Position numbers and translations under genes: made by a program
In this document: one piece after another, positions 25,667-34,900 of the stretch
Numbering within the stretch: the first letter of the stretch is position 1
Layout: each line of letters starts with the position of its first letter
The notes under the pieces: generated by a model
What the model saw: the letters and a program-made list of their open reading frames with translations, nothing else
What the model was told of the DNA's origin: nothing
Databases searched by the model: none
Assembly (NCBI RefSeq): GCF_030814655.1
Contig: NZ_JAUSVK010000001.1
Coordinates: 3,789,001 to 3,853,000 of the forward strand
Reading direction: 5' to 3'
DNA length: 64,000 bases
Source of the DNA: Labrys monachus
GTDB lineage: Bacteria; Pseudomonadota; Alphaproteobacteria; Rhizobiales; Labraceae

Positions 25667-26623
25667 ATGGATATTGCCGCCGCACTGAGAGCTTTCGTCC
25701 GGACCGTCGAGCGCGGCTCCGTGACCGCCGCCGCACGCGATCTCGCGATCTCCCAGCCTGGTGTCACGAAGCATCTTCGTAATCTCGAACGCCATGTCGG
25801 CGCACGTCTGCTCGAGCGCTCGGCACGAATCGTACGGCCGACACCCCAAGGTCAGGCCCTTTATGACGCGAGCCGGGAGGCGCTGGCCGCGATCGAGGCG
25901 GCGCTCGAAGGTGTTCGACGCGACATGGGCGCGGTGGAAGGCAATTTGCGCATCCACGCTCCGTCATGTCTCGGGGCGAAACATCTCCATGGCATCGTGA
26001 TGGCCTTCCAGCGGCGCTATCCCGATGTCACCGCAGATCTCGTTCTCGACAATCGCGACGTCGATCTCGTCTACGAGAATTTCGATCTTGCGATCAAATA
26101 TGGCCGGCCGGTTGATCAAGATCTCATCATCCGCCGGCTTGGCTCAGTCCGACGCATTCTCGTCGCCTCGCCGGAATTTTTGCATCGGTTCGGCCCGATC
26201 GACGCCGTGGAACGTCTGTCGGAGGTCGGCATCATTACGAGCGCCGCCCTGCTCGCCTCGCGTGATGTCCTCCCGCTCCGTCATAGCAGCGGCGAGCTGG
26301 TCGACGTTCCGGTTCGCGCCATTCTGCGCACCAACAACGCCAACGTCATCGCTGCGACACTGATAGACGGCCACGCCGCCGGTCCGGTCCAGCAGCTTCT
26401 CGTCAACGACGAACTCACGCAGGGGCGTCTCGTGCACATCCTGCCCGACTATGAGGTCAAGCCGACCGAAGCCTTTCTTGCCTATCCTTCCGTCCGTTTC
26501 ATGCGGCCGGTCGTACGTGCGTTCACCGACTTCGCTGTTCCGGCGCTTCGTTCGGTTGAAGGCATCGTGAGCACAGGTGAAGGTCGGTCGGTCGAAGAGC
26601 ACCCGCAGATGTCCATGTCATGA
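25667..26623 (+). CDS. LysR-family transcriptional regulator
   Basis: A 318-aa protein. The wHTH (MDIAAALRAFVRTVERGSVT, AISQPGVTKHLRNLERHVG) and LLERSARIVRPT wing are typical. The effector domain (GNLRIHAPSCLGAKHLHGIV) resembles the CrgA-like subgroup. The start at 25667 is at the family's normal position. It is divergent from the L,D-transpeptidase, with an AT-rich spacer of about 215 bp. Confidence 0.9.
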   Translation: MDIAAALRAFVRTVERGSVTAAARDLAISQPGVTKHLRNLERHVGARLLERSARIVRPTPQGQALYDASREALAAIEAALEGVRRDMGAVEGNLRIHAPSCLGAKHLHGIVMAFQRRYPDVTADLVLDNRDVDLVYENFDLAIKYGRPVDQDLIIRRLGSVRRILVASPEFLHRFGPIDAVERLSEVGIITSAALLASRDVLPLRHSSGELVDVPVRAILRTNNANVIAATLIDGHAAGPVQQLLVNDELTQGRLVHILPDYEVKPTEAFLAYPSVRFMRPVVRAFTDFAVPALRSVEGIVSTGEGRSVEEHPQMSMS

Positions 26624-26760
26624 AGCGAACAAACATCACACGAATGATAAGCCAAAATCTTAAATAAATGCCGAGGCGCTCGGGCGTGAAACCGGACAGG
26701 CAGTAACTGATCCGACAAGGCTTATCACCGAATTCTTTACACACGAAAGGCGCTGCTGCA

Positions 26761-27507
26761 GTGGACATTCCACGGATCTTCAACATCACCGAAAGCGCTC
26801 ATCGGATCCATAACCCGTTCACACCCGAAAAGCTCGCCACCCTTGGCGCGGCGTTGCGCCTAGAACCGGGGACGCGTGTGCTGGACCTCGGCAGTGGTTC
26901 GGGCGAGATGCTGTGCACTTGGGCACGCGACCACGGGATCAGCGGCACTGGAATTGACATGAGTCAGTTGTTCACCGAGCAGGCGAAACTCCGCGCAGAA
27001 GAACTCGGTGTCGCTGATCGAGTCGAGTTCATCCACGGCGACGCTGCTGGCTTCGTCGCCGACGAAAAGGTCGGTGTGGCAGCTTGTCTGGGTGCCACGT
27101 GGATCGGTGGGGGCGCCGTTGGCACAATTGAGCTTCTGTCGCAGAGCCTCCGCAGCGGAGGGGCCATCCTCATCGGCGAGCCGTACTGGCTGCAGTTACC
27201 GCCGACGGAAGATGTTGCCAAGAGATGCCTTGCCGGTGCGATCTCCGACTTTCTCATGCTTCCAGAGCTTCTCGCGTCTTTCGGCGACCTCGACTACGAC
27301 GTTGTGGAAATGGTTCTGGCGGATCAAGACGGCTGGGACAGGTACGAGGCAGCCAAGTGGCTCACCATGCGCCGATGGCTCGAAGCGAATCCCGATGACG
27401 ATTTCGCCAAGGATGTTCGAGCCAAGCTGACCTCGGAACCCAAGCGCTACGCCGCGTACACGCGCAAATACCTGGGTTGGGGCGTGTTCGCGCTGATGGC
27501 ACGGTGA
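26761..27507 (+). CDS. Class I SAM-dependent methyltransferase
   Basis: A 248-aa protein starting at GTG 26761. Motif I is VLDLGSGSGEMLCTWA, motif II region GTGIDMSQLF, and motif III region VEFIHGDAAGFVADEKVG. The C-terminal half is family-specific and suggests a small-molecule acceptor. The codons and base composition are slightly lower in GC than neighbouring genes. It stands alone, followed by a long hairpin. Confidence 0.85.
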   Translation: MDIPRIFNITESAHRIHNPFTPEKLATLGAALRLEPGTRVLDLGSGSGEMLCTWARDHGISGTGIDMSQLFTEQAKLRAEELGVADRVEFIHGDAAGFVADEKVGVAACLGATWIGGGAVGTIELLSQSLRSGGAILIGEPYWLQLPPTEDVAKRCLAGAISDFLMLPELLASFGDLDYDVVEMVLADQDGWDRYEAAKWLTMRRWLEANPDDDFAKDVRAKLTSEPKRYAAYTRKYLGWGVFALMAR

Positions 27508-28029
27508 TGTAAGGCAGTTGACACGTCCGGCGGATTGTCAAGGGCACGTGCCGTGCAACAGATGTTGCGGTGCTCGAAAGGCCGCAAGCCTTCGAGCACC
27601 GCCTATTTCACCTCCGTCAAACCACCTCGTCCCATCGCCGTTCTCGCAAAGCGCAGCTTTGCGGCGGAGTTGAGTATCCACTTTGTCGACAAGGCCCGTG
27701 CCGAACGCTTTCGGCGATAATTTTATTGTGGATCAATGACTTACGTAGTACCGCAGCGTAGTTTCGGATACTGCCGGAGGGGTGAAAATCATTCCCACTC
27801 GATTATTTCCTGTCGACACATCGCGTTGATTTCATTAATTAAAATAATTTCCTCAGACTTCTATACCGTCATGCACACCGTCAGAAAACGCCGCTCTTGA
27901 AAGCATTGGGTTTTTTGACCAGATCTCTGAGAAGCACCTTCCGCCATCTATCGCCAAGCCCGGCTAGGAAGCCCGCGCAAGACCCACTCAAATCGACCCC
28001 GCCGATTCCCCGCCCGAATACGCCGAGGT
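27508..28029. other. Intergenic region flanking the IS630 element
   Basis: About 520 bases with no supportable gene. The stretch 27720-27900 is noticeably AT-rich compared with its surroundings. It holds the hairpin at 27568-27601 and is otherwise featureless. Confidence 0.45.
27568..27601 (+). terminator. Hairpin after methyltransferase gene
   Basis: Arms CGGTGCTCGAA (27568-27578) and TTCGAGCACCG (27591-27601) form a perfect 11-bp stem, extended by inner GG/CC pairs. No T-tract follows, so the terminator call is tentative. Confidence 0.45.
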
Positions 28030-29091
28030 TAGAGCGAAATTGTTCAGACTGTAGAATATCCAGCATTAGAGAAGTAATTTCTGCATTCGGACGGGGAGAA
28101 GCGCGGGAGAGTTTTGGCGATTTCGTCCCAGAGATCGTGGATGGATCGGGTTGCAGCCGCGCGCAGGAGAGCTTTGAGCTTTGCGAAGAGGTTCTCGATC
28201 GGATTGAGATCGGGGGAGTAGGCGGGCAAGTAAAGCAGTTCCGCCCCTGCGGCCTCGATGGCTTGGCGCACACCCGGGACTTTGTGGCTGCTCAGATTGT
28301 CCATGATGACGATATCGCCGTAATTGAGGGTGGGAACGAGGATCTGCGCGACATAGGCCTTGAAGCAATCGCCGTTGACTGGGCCGTCGAGCACGCAGGG
28401 AGCTGTCAATCCCCCGCTGCGCAGAGCGCCAATGAAGGTCGTGGTTTTCCAATGGCCATGCGGCACGTAGTCGATCAGGCGCTGTCCGCGCTTGCACCTG
28501 CCGTAGTGGCGCGCCATCGCGGTCGAGGCCCAGGTCTCGTCAATGAAGACCAGACGCGAGGGCCTCAGCCAGATTTGGTTGCTGTGCCATTTGCGGCGAG
28601 CGGCCGCGACATCGGGGCGTTTTTGCTCGCTGGCGTGGATCGTCTTTTTTTATATGTCAGCCCAAGCCGCTTGAGCATATGCCACATCGGGGCATGGCTG
28701 ATGCTGACCCCCAATTCTTCCTCCGCCCAGGCCCGCAGATCCGCGACACGCGCATCCGGATCAGCCGCGACCTTGGCCCGCAGAACCTCTTCATGCTTGG
28801 CAAGCTTGAGCGGAACATGATTGCGCTGGGGGCGGGCACTGACCTCCCCCGTCGCGCGCCGCCGCGCGGCCGCCTTGTAGATGTAGGACACACTCACCCT
28901 GAAGATTGGTGCGATTGTGCTCGCCGACATCCCGCTATCCAGCGCCCCAAGCACACGATCTCGCAAATCCTGCGAATAGGCTTCACCACGCTTCGTCATG
29001 CTTCATCTCCGGAATAGCCCGGAAACCTATGAATCACACTAAGCCATCCAGTGGAATCCCTTCCGATTCCACTCAGACAAATTCCGCTCTA
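28030..29091 (-). mobile_element. IS630-family insertion sequence
   Basis: The terminal inverted repeats are visible: left TAGAGCGAAATTGTTCAG and right (reverse complement) TAGAGCGGAATTTGTCTGAG. Both begin with TA, which fits TA target-site duplication at 28030-28031 and 29090-29091. The element is about 1.06 kb and carries one transposase in two frames. Confidence 0.85.
28044..28999 (-). CDS. IS630-family transposase, made by probable -1 frameshift
   Basis: The first frame (28999 to 28565) carries the N-terminal HTHs (YSQDLRDRVLGALDSGMSAS, FRVSVSYIYKAAARRRATGE). The second frame carries the DDE catalytic domain: Asp in LVFIDETWAST, Asp in IVIMDNLSSHK, and Glu in SPDLNPIENLFAKLKALL. The frames join at a run of seven A on the coding strand (28645-28651), a classic slippery site. 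Reading through in the -1 frame gives an uninterrupted KKKTIHASEQKRPDV linker. A simple inactivating frameshift cannot be excluded. Confidence 0.85.
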
Positions 29092-29172
29092 GTGGCGACC
29101 TGTGAAACTATACCGTCACGGCCGCCCCACCGCCACATGAGCCGCGCGCGCTGCCCTCTTCGAAACAACCCG

Positions 29173-29931
29173 CTAACCAGACGCTTGCAACCGCTCGCGA
29201 TGACGGGCCAGCCTCCGCCGATGTTCGTCGTTAAGCGAGATCGGCGAGCACCAGCGCAATTCGCTCCGTGCAGCTTCGCTCAGGGCTGGCGAGAGTTCTG
29301 GTTTGCCCTCGTCGTCGAAGGTTACAAGCGCGCGGTCGAAGGCGGCATCCCATAGGGCCGACAGAAGGAGTCCATTGTGCACATCAAGCCGCTCGGCATC
29401 ACTTTCGCAGTCCGCCCATGGGACGATGTGCGAGGCGCGTAGAAGGGCCGCATCGGAGATACCAGTAAGGGGGCAGCGTCCCTGCCAGTAATCCATCAGG
29501 CGCGCCCGAAATATGTCCTGGCCGATCCTCTGCACTACAAGCCGTTCGGCCTCGGTTGATCGGGGCAGATCTGAGACGCAACGCTCAAACTCCCGTAGCG
29601 GTGCATCGGGCAGGCTGACACTTAATTCATATACGCGACGTAGCACCGCGTAGAGTGCTCCGAGAGCCTCGAAAAAATAACGAGCGTGGCCGGGACCGGG
29701 AACGTCGGCGGCGGGTAAACCCAGTTCTTGGATGACGCCAAAATGGTCGAGGGCCAGAAACCACGGCCCTGACGGTGTTGTAGCAGCTACAAAAATTGAG
29801 CCCCTAGCGGTGGTCGAGCCGAAAGCCGCCCAACCCGCTTCTTCCCCGAGAACGCGACGGAAGCCATTCTGCGACGCGACCTTCTGACACTCCTCGCGGA
29901 CAACGAACGATTGAGGCGATTCGATTGTCAT
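29173..29931 (-). CDS. HNH endonuclease
   Basis: A 252-aa protein. The C-terminal HNH_2-type domain is clear: CPLTGISDAALLRASHIVPW, then the NGLLLSALWDAAFD segment with the conserved Asn and Asp. The N-terminal 150 residues are an unassigned alpha/beta region (FVAATTPSGPWFLALDHFGV). The start at 29931 is chosen because AAGGAGG lies 10 bases upstream and the open frame above it overlaps the ATPase gene. It is the last gene of the five-gene defence cluster, 23 bp after the ATPase, and is a candidate nuclease effector. Confidence 0.88.
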   Translation of the reverse strand: MTIESPQSFVVREECQKVASQNGFRRVLGEEAGWAAFGSTTARGSIFVAATTPSGPWFLALDHFGVIQELGLPAADVPGPGHARYFFEALGALYAVLRRVYELSVSLPDAPLREFERCVSDLPRSTEAERLVVQRIGQDIFRARLMDYWQGRCPLTGISDAALLRASHIVPWADCESDAERLDVHNGLLLSALWDAAFDRALVTFDDEGKPELSPALSEAARSELRWCSPISLNDEHRRRLARHRERLQASG

Positions 29932-29954
29932 AGTTTCGTCGCCTCCTTTGAGAA

Positions 29955-31925
29955 TCAGATGTCCATTCCAAACAGACGCATCTCCGCCGGCGTCGAGCTC
30001 ATTCGAAGTCTTATATGATTGTCGCCCTGTAGCTCGGGCGGGGGAGCGGTAGTGGTCGTAACGATGTACTGGAAGCATGGTGTTTCCACCTCTTTCTCCC
30101 ATTGATGCACAAGGCTGAAGAGGCGGGCGTAGAGCTGCCCATCCAAGTCCGCCTCACGCGGACTGTCGTGAATGAGGAAGGCTGGCAGGTCGGCTTTCTC
30201 CTCAATAGCCATGTGCAAAGCGGCAAGATCGAAGGCCACAATCTTGAGGGAGTCCAAGGCGGCGGTTGATACCTCACCTCGTCCCGAGAATTCGGCATCA
30301 ACTTTCAAGCCGTGGCCATCCAGCTTGATGGTGCCTTCCACTCCGTCGGGGAGCCAGGCGGCCATGATCCCTTGGTATCTCTCCTCAAGCGTCCTGATGG
30401 CTGCCCGCGCCCGCGAGCGCCCCGACTCCAACTGTGCGCGAACTGCTTCCAGCGCCGCAGTCCCCGGGGGGGTTGGTTTAGCGGCTGCTTCGGCTGCGCG
30501 CAGCGACCGCGCATCATCGAGTATTCGCCTCGATCGATAGATGCGGTCTTGGACCTCCTTCGCAGCCACCTGCGCGGCGCGGCTAGCGGTGTCAGCGGCT
30601 TTGGCCTCCGCCTCAAGTGCTTGCCGCCGAGGACCGAGCTGCTGAATCTGGGCTTCGACGCCTTTGGCCGCCTGTTCTGCACCGTTCGCCTCTGCGTCCA
30701 GCTCGGCGGCCCTCTTCTGCTTCTCAGCAATTGCGACCTTCAGCGCAGACAGGTCACATGCTTCGAGCGAAATGCCGCACCCCTTCGCCTTAACCTCATC
30801 TATGCTGACTCTACAGACGGGGCAGACCCGGATCCGTCCCTGAGTGATATCGATCTCGCCCAAAGTCGCTTCGGAACGGTAACGCCCGGCTTCGTCTCGC
30901 TTGAAGCGCGCCTCGTTTTCGAACTGCTGTTGTTTCGCAACGAATACTCCGCGCTCCTCATTGAGTGCGTTCAGACGCCCGAAGATCGAACTGACGTCAG
31001 GCGGCTTCGGCAGATCGGTTCGCATGGCGTCCGCCAATGCCCTCTCTGCCAACGAGACCAAGCCTTTCTGGTCAATGGTATCGTCGAAACCAACTTCATC
31101 GCCCACGCCCAATGCTAGCCTCACGGCTTTCAGACCATCGGCATACCGCTGCTGCTGATAAGCTTGGCGTCGCCGTTCATCCTCGACAGCAGCCACGAGG
31201 TCTCGCTCGCGGCCGGCCGCAGCGCGCTCTTCCGCGTCGAGAGCGCGCAAAGCGAGGCGCACCATCGTCAGCTTAGCTGTTTCGCCCAGCACTTGTGCGC
31301 GTGAACGGGTTTGCGTCTGTGATGACCGCCACGCCAGAATGTCGGCAAGACGGCACTCCTGATCGCGCGTCAACCAAGCACGAAGGACATCCCAGACTTG
31401 GTCATGGCTGACCTCAGGTGGCGTGACTCCTGCGATCGTCGGGAAAAAGGTGTCGATCAAGACAGGGTCGATGAATGTTTGATCCCCGTCGAGACGGCCG
31501 CGCGCGATAGCCTCCTCTATGGACTCTGCTCGAATGGCGAACTCCCCGCCCAGAAATCCTAACGGGCGGACAATTACCCAGCATGCGCCATCGATTAGAA
31601 CTTCCGCCGCTATCACGCCGTTCGGCAGCCTTGCCATGATCCGAGATCGCTGGGGATCGGTCGCATAGGCGGGCTCCCCCAGACAAGCTCGAAGCAAACG
31701 GCAGAAGGTTGTCTTGCCGCTGCCATGGGCCAAGGCGCGGTTGCCGCTGCTCGACATATCTGGCGTCCAGATGATGTTGAGGCCGGGTTTCAACGACACG
31801 TCGCGGATGATGGTCTGTGGGTCCTTGAAGACGGCTAGCCGACGAAACCAAAGCCGAGGCCCGACGCGGCCTTCCGGCGCCATCGGCGGGTGCATCGTTG
31901 GGGCAAACAGGTCAGGCTGCGCCAT
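29955..31925 (-). CDS. SMC/Rad50-like ATPase with zinc hook
   Basis: A 656-aa protein. Walker A is in ALAHGSGKTTFCRLLRACLG (near residue 70). A long coiled coil follows, interrupted by a zinc-hook-like CPVCRVSIDEVKAKGC near residue 370. A second coiled coil leads to the C-terminal ATPase half with FLIHDSPREAD, resembling the Walker B/D-loop of DUF2326-type proteins. This is the architecture of DNA-end-sensing ATPases in defence. The ATG at 31925 overlaps the methyltransferase stop by 14 bases; upstream in-frame ATGs at 31949 and 31964 are possible. It probably partners with the HNH nuclease downstream. Confidence 0.85.
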   Translation of the reverse strand: MAQPDLFAPTMHPPMAPEGRVGPRLWFRRLAVFKDPQTIIRDVSLKPGLNIIWTPDMSSSGNRALAHGSGKTTFCRLLRACLGEPAYATDPQRSRIMARLPNGVIAAEVLIDGACWVIVRPLGFLGGEFAIRAESIEEAIARGRLDGDQTFIDPVLIDTFFPTIAGVTPPEVSHDQVWDVLRAWLTRDQECRLADILAWRSSQTQTRSRAQVLGETAKLTMVRLALRALDAEERAAAGRERDLVAAVEDERRRQAYQQQRYADGLKAVRLALGVGDEVGFDDTIDQKGLVSLAERALADAMRTDLPKPPDVSSIFGRLNALNEERGVFVAKQQQFENEARFKRDEAGRYRSEATLGEIDITQGRIRVCPVCRVSIDEVKAKGCGISLEACDLSALKVAIAEKQKRAAELDAEANGAEQAAKGVEAQIQQLGPRRQALEAEAKAADTASRAAQVAAKEVQDRIYRSRRILDDARSLRAAEAAAKPTPPGTAALEAVRAQLESGRSRARAAIRTLEERYQGIMAAWLPDGVEGTIKLDGHGLKVDAEFSGRGEVSTAALDSLKIVAFDLAALHMAIEEKADLPAFLIHDSPREADLDGQLYARLFSLVHQWEKEVETPCFQYIVTTTTAPPPELQGDNHIRLRMSSTPAEMRLFGMDI

Positions 31926-34900
31926 GCCCAAACCTCGCCCAGACCACATTGTCCTCCTGCGCAACAGCCGCGGTTAGGCTGCTGACGTCGAGGCTTCGAA
32001 TTGCGCGAATTACAAAGGCGGCGCGCTGAGCATCGGCGGAAACGGCTTGTAGCCCCGCCGAATTAAAATGCTGCCCCCGTGCCCATGCTCCATCGGCACG
32101 TTCCTCCAATTGGCCCGAGGTAAGCAGCGTCTCGAACATCGATCGCCATGCTGCATTGATAGCTGGGCTCAGCCGTATTGCGCCTTGTGCGGGCTGCGCC
32201 TCGGCGCCAGCGAGCCTTATCCACTGACTCCGGTCGCTGGTCGTTAGCAGAGGCGTAAGCAGTGCTGGCTCTGCAAGACTGGCAATGACGAAACGCGCGC
32301 GTGAGCCGTCGTCCGCCTGATCCATCTGCCAGAGCGCGTATTGCGCCGCGTAGCGGAGACGGTCTCGGGCCTGGACGCTTGCCCCCCACGTCCATGCACC
32401 GTCTGGCAGACCATCAAGTGGCGGCAGTTCAATGGAGACAGGAAGCGTGTCGGCCGACCGGTCTACCTCCGTCCGTTTCCACGCTTCTAATACCAGTCGT
32501 TCGGTGCGGTACTCACCGAACAGGCGGATCTCCTTTTCCTTCAGCACACGAAAGGTTTCAGACGGATAGTCAGCGCCTTTGACCTTAGTGGGATCGAGGA
32601 CGTATCGCTGCTCCTCCTCGGTCAGTCCGAATTTTCTGGCAAATAAGACATCGAGCTCGGCGCGCAATTGGGCACGTCGCCCTTCATTCCAAGCGAAGGG
32701 TGGGCCGGAATACCCTAAGTCCTCTGCCCATGGCTTCATCATGTGGCTCGTAAAAGTCAATTCCAGAACCCTTGGACGAATGAAGTCGAGGTCATGGGCG
32801 GAAAAGGTGGATGGAGTCAGCGCTGCGAACTGTTTCAGATAGCTGTAAGTCAGATGCGTTCCGCCTACGGAGAGCCGGGCGATGAAATCAAATGGCAGCG
32901 ACAGCCACATCGCCAAATGCGCCGCCGCCAGATCAGCGTCTCCATTCAAAAAGAAGATCGGCATAGTGTGTCCGACCCCGACCTTCGGAAACACGCTCGC
33001 AATTACCGTCCTCTCATCTGTCGAACGGCAGATATCCCGCCATCCTATGAGCCAGCGTGGCTGTTTGGCGTCGATCAAGAGTTCGGCAAGGGCCGGTGCA
33101 TCCTTCGGTCCGTCAGCCATCAAGGTAAGATCAGCCGGCGTCAGCGGCGTTTCCCGCTGCATCTCCGCACTGCTGACGAGCATCTTTGGATCAAGAAGGA
33201 AGCGTTCGGGCGACGCTTTCAATGCCCCACGCCAATCGTGCGCACGGCCGAGAAGCCGGAAGATGTCAGCCTCTCGAGCCGGACGGTTCTCAAGGGCGGG
33301 GATAGCCCCGGCAAGCCAGGTGACAAGCGCTTTGAGTGCGGCGGAGCGGGCGTTTTCTTGCTTATCCGCATCCGCCTTGCGGCGCTCCTCTCCACCTTCG
33401 CCCCGCGTCATTCTGACGGCGCTCTTCAGCGCCGATGGCACGCGGGCGGCTCGTAAAATGACCTCTTCCTCGGGCACCCAGTAACGCGGTGACGGCTCAA
33501 AGGCCGGGTTCTGCTTTTCGGCAAGAGTGCAATCGCGGGCACCTTCCTCGTCGTCGTTCGAATCCGCGCCATACGTCGCCCAGCGATGATCGAAGTGGTG
33601 GATCATCTTGGCTTGATAGAGGGGTACACGGCGCTCAACGCCTGTTACGACCTGTCGCACCCAGTTCGTTCCCTCGCGCTGCCATCCCTCGGCTTCCAGT
33701 TGGGTCGGCGTGCGGAAGAAACTGGAATCGCCGGACATGTGGAACATCGTCTGGAATGAGATGCCCCAGGGGTTGATGTCGCCTCCTTCGTCCTGAGCCC
33801 GCTCCTCGATCAGCACTGGGGCGTTCGAGTATATTTTTGCAATCAGATCAGCGTCTGAGCGTGTCCGAAAGACGGGGGCGGTTTTGGTATTCGGATTGAT
33901 GGCGGCGATCTCTAACGGTGACAAATCAAAATGTCTTCTGCCGTCCGAGAACTCCTCGATAGTGCGAGAGAAGAAGCTGAAAGCCACTCTCATTGGCCCC
34001 GTTCCAGTCGCGGCCAATGTAAGTAGAGCAAACTTGAACCGGGCGTGCCCGATCCGGTCGAAGAAGCCGAGTCCTGTCTGAAAATCATGCATGCTTACTA
34101 GGCGTCGTTGATCCACCAGCGATGCAAAGAACGGCGCGGTTGTAATATCCGTGGCGATACCGCTGGGCACGATGATTCCCGCCCGTCCGCGCGCTCCAGC
34201 CAACCGCGAGAACAACTCAGCGAAAAGGGCATAGGTGTTGACATCGCCGCGGCCGGTGAGTGGATAGCGGCCCGATGACCGCGCAAATTCGCTGGCCGCT
34301 TCCGCCGCGCGCTTAGCGAAAACGAAATCGCGCCACAGGCGGCCATCGGCGCTGTCAGGATCGGCCTTTTCCAAGTTGTCGATCAGCTTCTGGCGTTCCG
34401 CTTTGTTGGCTGCACTGGCAATCGCTGGTGAGCGCGTCGCGAAGAACTCCTGCTCCTGCAGCTTAATGCGCTCCCAAGGCGGATTGCCGATGACGACGTC
34501 GAAGCCGCCATCGCGCTCCATGATCTCAGGGAATTCGATGAACCAGTGGAAGGCACTGACTTTCTCGGACGTCAGGCTGGCGCCATGGCGCAGATGTTCG
34601 GCGGGTGCCTGACCGCCCGCCGCTTGCCACACGTGTTCAGTGAGCGGCATGACATCCGCCCCCGTGGTACTGACCGCTTTAGGCGTGAAGAACGCCGCCA
34701 TGTAGAAATTGGCGGAGATGTACAGATCGCTTGCCGTCTTCAAGCGCTGCCAATCGTCCGACGCCCGTATGGCTTCGAAGTCGCGCGCCTTCGCCTCGAC
34801 GCTCGCCAGATCGTTTTGCGCCATCTCTTTCAGCTTATGATCCCGATCGGCCAGGATTTCGGGTGGCGACCAGTTGCTGAACAGTTGCGGATGTCCCTTT

